A stretch of DNA of 64,000 bases from Terana coerulea (taxonomy: Eukaryota > Basidiomycota > Agaricomycetes > Polyporales > Phanerochaetaceae). Below are positions 1 through 13,594 of this stretch, piece after piece. Numbering within the stretch: the stretch's first letter is position 1; every line of letters starts with the position of its first letter. The stretch spans positions 1 to 64,000 of the forward strand of contig JAKOGH010000643.1 of assembly GCA_024811115.1 (NCBI GenBank). The letters are read 5' to 3'. The notes under the pieces are model-generated. The model had not been told where the DNA came from. It saw nothing but the letters and a program-made list of their open reading frames with translations, and made no database searches. The position numbers were made by a program, and so were the translations under genes.

Positions 1-757
1 CTGTAAATTAATCTGCGACCCCGTTCTCTTCGGTCTCCAAGTATAATCCATGCTGGACATTTTCGTCAATCTCGAGCTCTACAGTAGCAGAAACAGATTT
101 CAACTCCCGCAACGTATGAATGTTCTCCGTGGTAAGCTTATTGGTCGATGACACTCAGGCTAGAAACAGCTCGCCCATTCGTATCTAGCCCCCCAGTGCG
201 TAATCAACTGAGGTGAGTATTCTTCCGCAGTGCTTCAACTTCGTGACATGCTTACTGCGCTATATCGGGTCATAGAGCTACCAGAGAGGGCATCTTCATG
301 GACATGTAGCCAAGCCGCAATTCGAAACTGGAGTTTCGCCCACTACCGCTCGAGTCGTGCGGACTCCGAGTTCTAGCGGACAAATAAGCGCTCGAGAAAC
401 GCTGTCGAATGTTTGTCCTAAGGCTTTCCTTTCCATATCGTGAGAAGGTTTTATGTGCTTTGAATGAGGGTAGTCGTAAACTTACGGCCATGATATTGAG
501 ACAGAACGCAGCTCTCGGCAAAGACGTCACTTTGGTGGTCAAGAGTAATCGCTGGACACGGCGGACAATGGCGCGCAGGCTGTCCGGGCAATCAAAATCG
601 GCCAGGGCCCCCGTTTCTTCCGTGCGGATCTCGCTCTCCTTCCCAGCAGAGTTCGGAGCTGAGTACCGCTGCAGATTGGTACTTATACTGGTGGGAGCCT
701 CGACATCGACTTCCCCTATTCCATCATACTTCCTACATCACGGCACGGACCGTCTTC
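1..757. other. No recognisable gene
   Basis: Both strands contain only short open frames with no recognisable domain. The longer forward frame that runs into 888 is out of register with the P450 start at 758. The stretch probably holds the P450 promoter and an intergenic spacer. Confidence 0.5.
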
Positions 758-3145
758 ATGCCGACAATACTTTATCTCCTTGTTATTACCGTTGCTATCT
801 CCCTCGCGTCCTGGTGGTATCGGGCGCTGAGCCGGTCGTTCCTCCGACGCATTCGAGGACCGCCGAGGCACTCTTGGCTACAAGGTGATGTCATTGAATT
901 ACTGGAAGAGTAGTAGGATACTTACTGTGTTATCCAATTTAAGGGAATATCCGCGACATTTTGACCGATCAACAGAGTGTCGGTGATTATGATACTAAGT
1001 GGCTTAAAGAATACGGAGGCACGTGGCGGCTTTCTGGTCCCTTAGGCGTATGTGCGTTTCCAATCTTGTGTTAGTGTTCGGCTCATCAACATGATCTACA
1101 GTCCAATATCCTGATGACGGCGGACCCTAAGGTACATACTGAATTGACTGTGTCCTACAACCTGCAAAAATGCTGACACATGGCTTCATATGGACCAGGC
1201 CTTGCAGCACATATTCCACAAATCGGGATATGATTTTCCAAAGACTAAGCAAACACAGCTTATCTTGTTCAATTTCACAGGGAGAAGCATGTTATACGCC
1301 CCTGGTTGGTAATCCTCTAACATCTTCCTGTGTAAGTCAGGGCTGACAGTCCTGGAGACGGCGCCATGCATACCAGGCATCGGAAGATTATGAACCCCGC
1401 TTTCACTGCGTCTCAACTACGCTCCTTCCTGCCGACGTTCCATCGTAGCTCCGCCATATGGATGAAGCCTTTAGCACATTGGGCCCAGCTAGCTCAACGC
1501 AACTGCTTAGATGTGTCAAATATGGAAGGACCGAGTCCTTGGGCGCGCTCCTACAGGTGCCGTAATTCCCGTAAACAGGTGGCTGGCTCGGATAGCTCTT
1601 GACATAATTGGCGAAGGTAAGCAGCCCTTACTATTATATAACCCCGGCAAGTATCTAATGGTCCTTTACAGCAGCATTCGATTTCCCGTTTGAGTCTCTC
1701 GAGGATCCTGACAGTGGAATGAGCAAGATTTATCACAACTTATTGTGCGTACCACGCGTGAAACTCTAGGACATGCTTCTTCTCAATTACGGCAAAATAG
1801 TGCCGATACGATATTTCGCCCCACGGTTTGGAACACCGTCCTTCAGGGATTTGTTTTGAGCTACATGCCTCGAGTGGTTTTAGAGCACATTCGCTACATC
1901 CCCACTCGTGAATACAATCGGTTCAGACACACAATGTCGATCATCAATGATGTCTCAAAAGGCTCCTCGCTCAAAAGAGCGCAGACCTTCTGTCTCAGGA
2001 TACCAGTAAGAAGGACGCTATGAGTGTGTTGGGTACGCTTTCGTATAACTTGCCATACGATGCGATCTGACCACCCGGCTAGTTCGCGCCAACGCTTCAG
2101 AGAACCCGAAGACAAAGCTCACGGAGGACGAGATGGTGTCGCAGATGGCCGCTCTTACCATTGCAGGACACGAGACCACGGCCAACACCATCACCTGGCT
2201 TCTCTGGGAGCTGGCAAAGCACCAGGATTACCAGGACAAGTTGCGCGCGGAAATTCGACACAAGCATAACCAAGCTATGGTGCGCGGGGACGCTGAGCTG
2301 ACTATGGAAGATCTCGAATCTATGTCATATCTCCAAGCAACAGTCCTGGTCGGTTGCTAGCCTCCTTTCATACTATTACATTACAACTTACACTCGTCGT
2401 GTAGGAAACGTTGCGATATCACCCCATTGTCTACCATTTGCCCCGCATGGCAAGGATGACATCCTCCCACTTTCGCAGCCCATCATGTCCCAGACGGGAG
2501 AGATGATATATGAAATTCCGGTCGCCGCCGGGCAGGTTATCATGTCATCCATCTGGGCATACAACCGGTAAGTTTACACATTTGTAGTATGGAACTGACA
2601 CTGATTGAGTATATCAGCCTTCCAAGTGTATGGGGCGACGATGCCCATCTCTGGAACCCCATGCGTCATATCGAACACAAACCCAGCGTCGAGACACGTA
2701 TCGGAATGGTTGGCAACTTGTGAGTGGTTTTGCGCTACGTTTCGGCCTGAACTGAGTATTCGCGGCTCCAGGATGACCTTTTGTAAGTGCTGGACTCACG
2801 GGTTTTGCGCGCGTGTCTCACAGGTTGCTGTAGCGGGTGGCGTTCGTAGTTGCATCGGGTAAGTGCGTCGAGCGTTGCATTAACTGGGGTGAACTAACTT
2901 TGGTCTCTAGTTGGAAATTTGCGTACGTATTTGAGTCGTTTGCTCCCGCCGGTGGTAACGAATCTGTGTCTTTCAGCATGATTGAGATGCAGACTATTGT
3001 GGCCGATCTCATCAAGAACTTCAAGTTTACCATTCCGGCGGACAAGCCCGAGATCATTCAAGTTCCCGCGGGTATCATGGTCCCAATGGTGAAGGGAAAG
3101 ATGCATGAAGGCGTGCAGATGCCTTTGCATGTCACGGCTCTTTAG
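758..3145 (+). CDS. Cytochrome P450 monooxygenase, microsomal, with two apparent frameshifts
   Basis: Membrane-anchored haem-thiolate monooxygenase that oxidises an unknown small molecule. The start at 758 gives a hydrophobic N-terminal anchor (MPTILYLLVITVAISLASWW) followed by the Pro-rich hinge (RGPPRH). Splicing short introns gives HRKIMNPAF (helix C region, near 1380), the I-helix AGHETT (near 2165), the ExxR motif as ETLR (2405-2416), and the haem loop FSGGVRSCIG with its Cys codon at 2851-2853. An 11-nt microexon (2772-2782) lies just before the haem loop. The C-terminus ends in a normal way at 3145. The frame breaks by one base near 1961 (after VSKG) and near 2450 (after LPRMA), while homology-like sequence continues in the next frame on each side. 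Either the gene is an early pseudogene or these are sequencing indels. No P450 subfamily is claimed. Confidence 0.88.
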
Positions 3146-4269
3146 TGTCAACAGGTAGTGAGAGCGCGATTGATTCAAGGTTGATTTGCACGCATGTCAC
3201 GTAGAGTGCACCGTTATACTTATATTTCACCCCAACTACTGTAGAATCTTTACACCTAGGCTAGATGAGACCAAAATTCACTGGTACTGAGCCCAAACCT
3301 CTCACATTTCCACGTAACACGCGCGAAAGCAAACTCCAACAGGCCCTTCCTTGCTGAAACGGCGCAGAATCTCTGGGATGACGAAGTCAGACTACGCCCT
3401 CTCATCGTATGTCGAAGGAGCACGCTGAGAGAGAAGCTTGGGCGCTCTCCACTCGTCCGAAAGCGTGAGGAATGCTGACAGTGACAGGCGTTTGGTAGCC
3501 TCGTGCAAGTTCTGTCCCCGAATGCGGAGTCAGCGGTGTACTAAGACGTATAAGCCGAGCTTGACGCACAGAGCTGGCGGCGCTGCGCCTGTGCATGGAC
3601 GTGTTCTTGCAAAGGCCCTTGCGGCGCAGGCTTCATGCGACAGCTGAGGTCCAAGTTCTCTAGACAAACTCATGCAGTCAGCCCGGAGAGTAGGACTACA
3701 CCTATACCCAGGCCCAAGACCCGCAGCAATGAGCGCAGATCCAGCAAACCATTTCCTGAGCTGAGACATGCATACGCAGCAGATCGATAGAGACGCGGGT
3801 CCAGCATAGCATTGGAACTGGCGCGAATACGTTTCGCAGCTGAAATGCTGCTTCTAGGCAGTTTCAGTCCAGGGATAACGAAGTAAGCTTCTTGAAATCA
3901 TACAGTGTTGAACAGGTTGAACCGACATACCATCGAGATTGTGCAGCCAGCGCCCAAGTTGTTCAGGATATGGTGCCAAGAAAACTTCCCTGTGAGAGCA
4001 GCACCGAGGTGCATAGCCACACGCATGTCTTTTCGGCAACAAATGAGGTCGCAGCAACATCCTTCGAGGACATCTGCTTGAGGGTATGCGGACAAGGCAA
4101 GTCGGACTGCGCGCCGCCTGTGCCGCCGCACTTGGCGAATCGGAGTGGCAATCGCCGGCCATCTTGATACGTAGTAGAAAGGCCCTGTCCCGCTAAACCC
4201 GTACACTTAGACACTCGTAGCCATCTCACCCTTACCTCTCACCTCCACCAACCCACACGACCACGCAAC
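3146..4269. other. Intergenic, no recognisable gene
   Basis: There are only overlapping short frames on both strands and no domain, RNA gene or repeat I can support. The 3' part must hold the cofilin promoter and leader. Confidence 0.45.
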
Positions 4270-4864
4270 ATGGTATGTCTGCCACCCCACCTCGATTCAC
4301 GGCAAAACATGACTGAATATCGCGTCGCTAGTCCTCCGGCGTCGCCGTCTCGGATGACTGCATCACGTCCTTCCAGGAGCTCATGAAGAGGAAGCACAAA
4401 TTCGTCGTCTACGGCCTGAACCCCAAGTTCACGGAAATCGTCGTCCTCAAGACATCCAACGATCCTGATTACGAGGTCTTCCTCAAGGAATTCCCCAACA
4501 CCGAGTGCCGGTGGGCTGTGTACGACTTGGAGTACGAGGTCGATGATGGTGGCAAGCGGAACAAGGTCTTGTTCGTCTACTGGTGCGTGCATATTATCCG
4601 GGTCGTATGTCACGCGCCCTCAAGTGCGAATCGCATCCATCACACAGGTCCCCCAGCAGCTCCAGTGTCAAGTCACGCATGGTTTACTCCGCGTCAAACA
4701 ACGTCCTGAAGAGTCGTCTCGGTGTCGGGCTCGAGATCCAAGGCAACGACGAGGGTGATCTGGAGTTTGCCAACGGTGCGCCACTCACCCTATCGTTCTA
4801 GACTTGCTCTGATTTTCTTTTCCTGCGATTAGTGCTTGAGAAGGCGAAGCGCAACACCCGGTGA
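4270..4864 (+). CDS. COF1: Cofilin (actin-depolymerising factor)
   Basis: Small actin-binding protein that severs and depolymerises filaments in the cytoplasm. The ATG codon is an exon of its own end: a 5' intron begins directly after it (GTATGT), and the second exon opens SSGVAVSDDC. The ADF-H domain covers the whole protein: KRKHKFVVYGLN, DPDYEVFLKEFP, CRWAVYDLEYE, then KVLFVYWSPSSSSVKSRMVY, which holds the actin-binding helix, and a short tail LEKAKRNTR. Three introns are seen (after codon 1, after FVYW, and after LEFAN). The length of about 138-140 residues is normal for the family. The reading frame is intact. It is convergent with the MOB1 gene. Confidence 0.95.
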
Positions 4865-5169
4865 ACAAGTGGCTGCTCTCTACAATACGTGAATACCCGC
4901 CCAGCCCCCATCTCCGGAGTCTTGTATATCATTTGTCCCACGAACCCTTTTTGCGGCCGGTATTATCGATAACAGCGTTAGACGCGATGTACACATCAAT
5001 AATCCAAATGAACTTCACATGAAATCTGGACTGCATGGACACAAGTGCAGGCTTGCTTGGTTCTGAGTTGACTTTTCGCTATCAATCCAAATGACGCGCT
5101 GATGTACACGAATTCCCCGTAACGTAAGATTAACTGGTGATGTAACCTATCCTCGCACCCAGACGACCT

Positions 5170-6141
5170 TCAAGACGACTCCAGGATGCCCATTTCCTTC
5201 CACTTCTCCCAAAGCGCGCCGATACCAACAACTGCGCCAGGCTGTCCCTTGATGTCCTTAACATCCAAAAGTTCATATTCCTTGCCGAACGCGAGGAAGT
5301 GCGCGAAGAGCGAGTTGAAGTGAGGTTCAGAGCGTAGGTGAAGGATTTGAGGGTAGTGCACATAGTACAGGTGAGCGAAGACGCGCAGCAGCTGTCGATA
5401 GACGTGCTTCACAGTTGATGGGAAATTGGGGAGAAGTCCCGACCTGGCAAAGTCACTTCAGACCTGTAAAGGAGAGGTATTGTGATGTATAGCCGCACCT
5501 GACTTCGTGGGGAATGTGTTCTCATCATCTAGCAAGTTTTGAACCCAGGTCATAACGTAGTCGATGTAGGTAGGCGCAGGGAGCTGGACGCTTTTACGAT
5601 CTTGGTTGATCCACGTGTAGTTCAGCCTATTGCAGAAAATGAGACGCAATACCTTGGGGATTGAATGAAGGGACATACGTCGGACCTGCCGACATCGAGG
5701 GGCACGATTGCTGCGTGCAGCATTCCGAGAGAACACCATAGAATTGGTTGAGGTTGGTGTAGAAGTCGAAGACTGAAGCGTCAAACGTCAGAAGGTGCTG
5801 TGCAGGCCAGAGCGCGTGTCACGTACCGTTGACAGCCACCCATTCCATGATGTCTGTGTACTTTGGCTGCATCACAATCGTCTTGAAATTCCCCTTCACG
5901 AGCGCAGCTTCGACGAAAGGACTGCAGAGGTAGAGAGGCTTCTTAGTGGTACCCGTAGGACTCGCTGGGTCGGCTTGGGATAATGACTCCGTCGAGTGAG
6001 AGGCGCCATTGGGTGTAGTGGATCGCTTGGGAGGGCGAGGAGCCCTTTGCATCGACCGTCTATACATGCATGGTCAATGAACAGCTCACAATGGCGGAAG
6101 TGAATTGGGTCGACATACCCGATGGAATTGAAGAACGACAT
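5170..6141 (-). CDS. MOB1: MOB kinase activator (Mob1 type)
   Basis: Co-activator of NDR/LATS-type kinases in the mitotic exit / septation network. The first exon encodes MSFFNSIG, followed by a short basic, Ser/Pro-rich N-tail. The Mob1/phocein fold then follows: LVKGNFKTIVMQPKY, DIMEWVAVN, FYTNLNQFYG, YTWINQDRKSVQLPAP, YIDYVMTWVQNLLDDE, KHVYRQLLRVFAHLYYVHYP and FNSLFAHFLAFGKEYELLD. The C-terminus (GALWEKWKEMGILESS) is typical. The zinc ligands are expected in the Cys-rich segment after FYGVLSECC and in the HVYRQ..HLYYVH region, and the expected residues are there. The frame is intact with at least four introns. It diverges from the TPR-like gene, with about 380 bp between start codons. Confidence 0.93.
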
Positions 6142-6292
6142 GACGACACGTCTCGCAGTGAACGTAAACCAGAAGGCGATAAAGAGAACGAACCAGCTAA
6201 GCAAGCAAAGCCAACAGGTAAAGAAAGGGAAAAGAAGAGCAGAGGGGACGGATGGCGAGTAACCAGTGACGGTTGCGATGTTTAAGTAGCGG

Positions 6293-6303
6293 ATTATATA
6301 TAG
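6293..6303 (-). promoter_or_regulatory. TATA-like element upstream of MOB1
   Basis: On the minus strand the sequence reads CTATATATAAT about 150 nt upstream of the MOB1 start codon. It is the only strong TATA-like match in the MOB1/TPR divergent spacer. Confidence 0.35.
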
Positions 6304-6523
6304 TTGCCTTTTCAAGGCGACTCAGCCTTTTCACACGTGGCCACGATCAGCAGAAATGTTTCCGCTCGCGAATAACCATGTCTATTTGGCTGTGTTAGGA
6401 TCCAAAGGTCTCGCCCAAACAGCGCCAAATACTCATCCCTTGTTGCGCGCGTGCCACCAACACTCGACCGTCACTCACCACCACTAAAAGTCCAGGGTCC
6501 ACCCTGGCACTACGCCGTCTTTC

Positions 6524-9500
6524 ATGACGAAAACACGAAGGCAGAAGGCCGCTGCCGCTGCCCCTTCCACCCCGACGGCTGAGGAGTCTCCTGTCTTGGC
6601 GTCCCAGACCCCCGCAGAATTGTCTGTGGCTATTCCAGAGGACATTGACTTTGACATCCTTGCCTCACTTCTCCCGGAGACCAAACTTGAGTCACCCTCG
6701 CCAGATGCCATTATCGCTCTTTATCGTCTTGTAGTCGCGCAGGTGTCGGTGAACGACGTTGCACAAAGAGAGCTTGAGGAGTCGCGGGCTGAGTTGCAGC
6801 GGAAGGATGTAGAGCTCGACCAGGCTCTGCAGGACCGCGAATCTGCGCAGCGAGAGCTGGATAGCGTGTCGGAGAACGTGCAGAGCGAGCTGAAGCAAGT
6901 GAAGAAGGAGAAGCAGGAGATCCGTACGTCCCTCCGTGGCGCGTATCCGGAACTGCTCACCAACACCATTGTTCAGTTGCGTCTCGCGCCATTCTAGAGA
7001 CCCAGTTAAACTCAGTCTCGACAACTCAATCGGCATCTTCGACCGAGGTCGTTACCCTCAAGCAGCGTGTCGAAGACGTGGAACGGGAGAAACGAGATCT
7101 CGTGTCTGTTGTGAGCAGGTTGAAGGAGGATGCTTCTCAGCGAGAAGGTGCGTTGCAATTTAAACTGCATAGATGTCAAATACCGAATGCTGCGTAGAGG
7201 AAATACACACACTTCGGAGCAACCTCAAACAAGCAAGGCAAGACTACCAGGTGCTGGAGAGTCAAGTGCGCGAATTGCGTTCAACGGAAACGTCTACTAA
7301 GGCATGCCACTCTTCAAACCTCACTTGAACCATCACAACTGACTTCTTTTGTGCACAGTTCAAGCTCGACTCCCTCTCACAACAACTCCAGCTCGCGAAG
7401 GATGAAGCCGAACGCACTTCCGCAGACCTCGCTACCAAAACGGAGGAGTTTGCCAAATACCGCCGTCAAAAGCACACCGAATTCGCCCAACTCCAGGCCT
7501 CCCATGACTCACTGGTACAAACGCACGCCGCAACCGAGAGCTCGCTCAAAGCCCTCCAGTCTTCGCACTCTTCGCAATCACACCAACTCGCACAGACCCT
7601 CGCTCGCGTCCAGGACCTCACCGGACAACTCGCCGAACAAGAAGCAACGTACTCCACCGAAGCCGCCGGTCTCAGGCGACTTGTCGCGATGATGGAGGAG
7701 CGTGAAGCACAGGCCAAGTCTATCGTCCATAACATCGAAAGCGAGTGGGCAGGAGTTGGTGATCGTGCGGAGAGGCGAGAGGTTGTGCTTCGGGAGGAAA
7801 TCGAGGCTCAGAGGCAGCGGGCTGAGGAGGCGGAGAGTAAAGTCGACGACCTGCAGAAGATTCTGGACAGGCTGGACCGCGGCGAGTTCCCTATACCTTC
7901 TGGCGGCAGCGTCAGCGTACCGTCGACGCCCCTGCTCGTGGAATACTCTCAACCCCTGGCTCCGCTGAGCTTCTGGGCATGGAAGGCATGATGGGTCTCA
8001 GTCCAACTGTCGCGATTGCGAGCCGTGCGCAGAGGGGTGGCAAGACATTCACTGAGGTGTATGCGGACTACGTGAAGCTGCAAGATGAGTATACGCGGAA
8101 GTCTGCCGAGTATGACCATATGGACAGGACGCTGGCTGCCGTTTTGGCGCAGATCGAGGAGAGGGTAAGCGTTCACGATATTGCATGCCTATGAACGCCT
8201 CCTGACTTCTGGTCACGGCCAGGCTCCAATACTGGCTCAGCAACGGCAGGAGTACGAACGCCTGCAATCCGAAGCCACCCTCCTCGCCTCTCAGCTTGCG
8301 CAAGCGCTCGCGGAACGGGACGCCAACGCAACCTCTGCCGAGGAGAACGGTCAGAAACTCGCGAAGAGCACTCGGGAGAATGACTTCCTCAACCAGCAAC
8401 TGAACGATCTCGGTCGACAGGTACAGGCACTACTGAAGGAGCTCGGTCGCCGTCAAGATCCTTCGATACCCTCTGACTCTGAACTCGAAGCGGACCCAAG
8501 CATACAGCCCGCCGAGAATATCGATGCCGTTATTACGAACAACCTGGTTCTCTTCGCTTCCATCCCAGCTCTCCAGGAGCAAAACCAGAAGCTGCTGAAG
8601 ATCGTCCGTGAGCTTGGCGCGAAGATGGAATCTGAAGAGAGGGAATACCGTGAACAACTGGATGCGGAGCAGCAAGTCGCTCTTCAGGAAGCGTACTCTG
8701 CCGTCAAAGAACTCCAAGACCAGCTTGAAAATCAGAAGAAGGCCAGCGAGACTACCGTCCAGGCGTACATGAAGGAGCGCGATGCGTTGAAGACTATGCT
8801 AGCGAGAGAGCGTGGCTCTGGCAGCGCACGTACGAACGGTGTCAACGGCCATGGTGAGCCAATGGCGGTCGACTCCGACGTCGCGCAGGAGCTTGCCGAG
8901 ATTCAGTCGCAATTCGAGGTGTACAAGACCGAGATGGGTGTAGACTCGGGTACACTGCGAGAAGACCTCAGTGCTGCGCGCCACGAGGCTGCTCAGGTCG
9001 GTGCTCAGCTGGCGAAGGCAAATGCCAAGATCGACTACCTCAACGGTAAGTGTTCTGGGATACCTTGGTGGTGGAGTGTGCTAAAACCCACGCATTTGCA
9101 GATCGCCAACGCATGCTTCAGGACCAGAATAGCATGCAGTCCAAGGAGCTCGATAACCTGTCGAGGCGTAATCAGGAGCTCTGCGACCAGTACACGCGCA
9201 TTGACATTGAATGCAACCGAGTGTCCGAAGACCTTCTTGCGGCCACCAACATCATCGAGCAGCTTCGGAACGAGGCCGCAAACCTGCGCGCTGAGAAGAG
9301 GATCTGGGAGAGCGTGCAATCCCGTCTCGTGGATGAGAACAAGAGCCTCGCGATGGAACGGTCCCATCTCTCTGACCTCATGGCCAACGTTCAGCGGATG
9401 CACCATGACCTCGAGCGCTCTGGCGAGAACGATCGTCGCCGTCTTGAAAGCCAAATCCAAATGCTCGAAAATCAGACGTCAGTCTCATACATTCCACTCC

Positions 9501-12500
9501 ATGCCTAACATCTTGTCCTAACTACTCATTGTACTCAGTCAGGATTTGCGGTCGCAGCTAGCACAGGAGCGCGACTCGTCTCGGCACGCCACTCTTCAGA
9601 AGGAGCTTGACCTCAAGGATCTTCGCAGCCGCATTGACAAGAGCGTTCGTAGATTTGTTGTTACATATTGCTATCTTACTTATGTTTCCAATATTCAGAT
9701 CGAAGAGTTGGGCAAGACACGCGAGTCCCTTGTCGGCGCAGAGACGAGCAAGAAGCACCTCGAGGCACAGGTTGAGCAGCTTACTCGTCAATTAAGTGGT
9801 AACGAGGAGAAGCTTGCGGTGTACGAGCGCAGAGCACCGGGAACGACTCCTGCTGCAATGCAAGTTGACGACAGCTTGAGCCGCGAGCAGCAGCTTGAGG
9901 CTGAAGTCGCCGACCTTCGGTGAGTACACGAACCTTGTCGCCCTACTCGTCTCACCCCTTACGTGGCTCTAGATCTGCATTGAAGGTCGCTGAAGTCGAC
10001 TTGGTCGCTGCCCGCAACCACGTCCAGCAATTCCAGGATATCAGCCGGGCTAACGAAGAGGCGCTGGCAAGCTTGAACGCCACCTACGACGAGTACAAGG
10101 CGACAACCGAGACGCAACTCGCTCAGCGTGAGGTGCGCGATGAAGCCTGTTGCAAACCGTTATTTTATGGCTGAAACTTTGCTTAGGCTGATCACGAAAC
10201 CCTACAAGCAAGGCTGGAAGCCGTTCAACAAGAGCTTGCGACGCTTTCTCAGAAGAGCGCCGAACTGCAGCGCACATTTGATGGCGAACGCGCTGCTTGG
10301 TTGCAGGACAAGAAGACTCTGGAGGGCACCATCTTCGAGCTCAGCACATCCGAGAAGAGCTCAGAGAATGACCGCGCTTCTCGTGAAGACGAAGTCCGCC
10401 AACTCGAGGAGCGGGCGCGGGCTGCGGAAGACAGATACGGCCGCGAAGTTCTTGCACACGCCGAGCTGATCAAGACCGTTGATACTCTCCGGCAGCAGTT
10501 TTCCCAGGTCTCGTCCACTGCTCGCGAGAAACAGGCGGCTGCGGACACCGCGCAAGCGAAGTTGGTTGCGTCGGAGTCGAGCTGGAAGCAACAGAAGGAG
10601 TCTTTGGACAAGGAGATGGCCGATCTGAACGCCAGATGCAAGGACCTAGCCAACCAAAACAGCATTCTGCATCAACACTTGGAGTCCGTCAGCTCCCAGG
10701 CGGCTCGCATCCGTGAGGCTGCCGATTCATCTGCGGCCCCTGTCGCTGGTGATGGCGACGTAGGGGACGACGCGACTACGAAGATTTCGGAGCTGCGCTC
10801 TGTTGTAGCATACCTGAGGAAGGAGAAGGAGATCGTCGACTTGCAGTTGGAACTCAGCAAACAGGGAGAACAGTCGTCTGCGTGCGCAGTTGGAGCATTC
10901 GGAGAAGAGTCTTGCGGAGAGTAGGAAAACACTTACTCAGGTATGTAGGACTTGGCATATGAAGGCCGTTTACTCACGTTATCTTAGGAACGTGAACGTG
11001 CTGTGCAGACGGCAGCTTCCGAAGCCCAGCACGCGGAGCTTGTGGAACGGATCAACCAACTGAGCATTCTCCGAGAAAGTAACGCAACTCTTCGTGCCGA
11101 GCTCGAGGCCAACGCCAAAAGAGCGAAGGCCGCGGAAACCAAGATGCAGCAACTGGAAAGCGAGCTGTATCCCACCAAGGAGCAGTTGCGGCTGGCACGT
11201 GCGGAAGCGGAAGCGCTCGGCGTGCAGCTTGCGCGAGTGGAAGAGGAGTCTCAGAAGTGGCAAACACGGGCCTCCAACCTTGTCACTAAGGTATAGTCTT
11301 TTACGTTACACTCGCAACCGTTACTGACTGTCGCGTAGTACGACCGCATCGATCCTGCCGAGGTTCAGTCTCTCAGAGAACAAATCGCAACGCTTACCGC
11401 CGCCAAAGCGAGCCTCGAGGCTGCGCAGACTCTCGCTAATGAAAAGGTAGGCTCAAATCTTCAGCATGAGACCTGTTCTCAATTATGTATCAGGCTGCCG
11501 AACTCGAAGCGAAGAACCACAGGCTCGTCGAAGTTGGCCGTAAGAATAACGAAATCGCCAAGAAGAATATCGCCAACTACAAAGGAGCAAAATCATTCTC
11601 GAGAGGAACAAGTTGCCGCGCTCCAGACCGAGCTTACCACGCTCCAGGCCGAACTCGCCACCGGTGAGAGAGGAACTCGAGAAGGCCAAGGCACAGTCGA
11701 ACGTCATTGCCGATAGCTCGAAGGAGCAGGAGCTTTTGGCCCAATTGGAGACCCTGCGACAAGAGAAGGAAGCTGTGGATGCTCAGCTTACACAGCTGCG
11801 AGGCGCCGCAGCCGCAGCGGCCAGCTCTGTCCCCGACGCGGAGTTAGCGGCCAAGTTGGTACGCCTCCCTCTTTCTTCCTGACTAGATCGGAGACTGAAC
11901 GTATGGATAGACTCATGTTGAGCAAGAGCGCGACGCGTTACTCGCCGAGAAGTCTACTTGGGTCACCTCATCCTCAAGTCCAGATCAGGTCTCGCAAGAC
12001 GTGGACGCGGAGAAAGCTCAGCTCGTTCAGAGCCGTGACGAGGCGATGGCGCAAGCAAAGGTACGCAGATTTGGTTGGGCATGATTGCGAGCAGATACTC
12101 AACATCCGCTCAGGCAGCGGCAGATAGGGCGGAGCAGCTAACAGCGGAAATTGGCACGCTCCGTGCTCAAATAGTAAGTCACGTTCCTTCTCAAGTGTTC
12201 ATCATTGCTCATCAGGTTCTGCAGGACAAGCTGACAGGAGAAGTGGAGCAGGCTCGCAAGACCCAGGCAGCACTGGCTCAACGCGCCGCCGCCCAGCGGG
12301 ATGCGGCCATCAACGCAGCCCTCGAGAAACAGCGAAACGAGCTACAAAGTGCCCCCGTCCCCGCCTCAGCCTCAGACACCGATGCGGCAGAACAGCACGC
12401 GCAGGAGCTGCGCGCGCTCGAGGAGCGCTTGAAGAAGGAGCAGGCCGAAGCGGTCGCGCAGGCGGTCAAGGCAGCCAAGGCCGCGTCGCCAGCAAATCCA

Positions 12501-13168
12501 GACCAGCAGGCCGCGCTCGATGCTGCCCTGGCGAGCAAGCTACAGGAGCTCCAGGCGAAGCACGAGCAGGAGATCGAGGCCGCCGTCGAGCGCGGCCGCA
12601 TGGAGGCTGGTGCCAAGAGCCGGATAAAGGACTCGCAGCTTCTCAAGGCGCAGAACCGACTCAAGGAGCTTGAGGCGCAGCTGAAACAGCTGAAGGAGGC
12701 TGGCGGAGCGCCAGCGCCAGCGGCTGCACCCCCGCTGCGGCGCCGGCGGCGACGTCTGCAGCGAAACCTCCAGCAGCGAGTGGAAGTGCGCCGAAGCCGC
12801 CAGCCGCCAACGCAGCACAGAAGGCGACCGCGGCTGCTGCACGGCCGGGTGGCCTTCCGCAGAAGCCTGGCGCAACACCAGTCGCAGGTGCCGGGCGAGG
12901 CGCTGGACGAGGGGCGGTAAGAGGGCGCGGCGCTGCTCCTGGTGGATTGGCCATTCGGGGCGCGGCGCCCGCGGAGGGCAGCCCCACCGCGGGTCCATCT
13001 GACGGTGTGCAGATTATGGGTGCCGCTGCGAAGCGTCCGAGGGAAGATGGCGAGGCGTCCGGGGAGGACTCGCTTGCAAAACGGCTGAAGCCAGAAGGGG
13101 CCGCGGGCGCGAGCAAGCCGGTGACGCTGCAGCGCAATCGTGTGCCACCTCCGCCGCCCGCTTCATAA
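6524..13168 (+). CDS. TPR/Mlp-type nuclear basket coiled-coil protein
   Basis: Very long coiled-coil protein, expected at the nuclear pore basket where it takes part in mRNA surveillance and anchoring. The start at 6524 gives a low-complexity N-tail (MTKTRRQKAAAAAP), after which heptad-rich sequence runs for nearly 2,000 residues with only short breaks. The motif GKTFTEVYADYVKLQDEY near 8040 and the segment VVAYLRKEKEIVDLQLELSK near 10800-10860 are characteristic of this family. The C-terminus is a non-helical Ala/Pro/Gly/Arg-rich tail ending in a basic segment (AAAKRPREDGEASGED..LAKRLKPEG), a probable nuclear localisation signal. Many introns are present. The coiled coil continues only if single-base frame steps are allowed near 10865 (GGG), 11581 (AAA), 11663 and 12729 (C5). 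A possible 53-nt intron at 7917-7969 explains another frame change. Convergent with the kinase gene. Confidence 0.88.
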
Positions 13169-13594
13169 TGCTCGATTGTTGTTTTCTCTTTTGGTTCTTG
13201 ACATACATATTGTACTCCATCCGCCACATATTGCTATCGATTGCTTGTAACCAATGTATATTCTATTAGCAGCAATGAGTCACGGACACATTCATTCATG
13301 ATCGAAGCGGCGTTGCTAGCATAACTAGTGAAAGCATCAAGCGTGAAGACAAGCAGGGAAGGTCGTGATAGGCATAACAAGGTCGTGCGACGGCGATAGA
13401 TGGTGGACGGCAGGATAGATGGAGAACGGCAGATGGGGAGCGAGACGATAGCAATAAGATAGCTGGCCCATCAGAGATGCGAGGGAGACGAGGAGATGAA
13501 AATGAGCAGCGGGAAATCAGGAAGATGAAGAAGTGCAATGAGTCCAGCAGAGACTGAAAAACCAAGAACCGATGCAATGAATCATTGACACGTA

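Noticed and set aside
409..888. 159-codon frame near the window start
   Set aside because: Its 3' part overlaps the P450 first exon in another frame, and it has no recognisable domain or splice partner.
7917..7969. A frameshift in the TPR-like gene
   Set aside because: A 53-nt intron (GTACCG...GCTGAG) with matching phase explains the frame change, so no indel is required.
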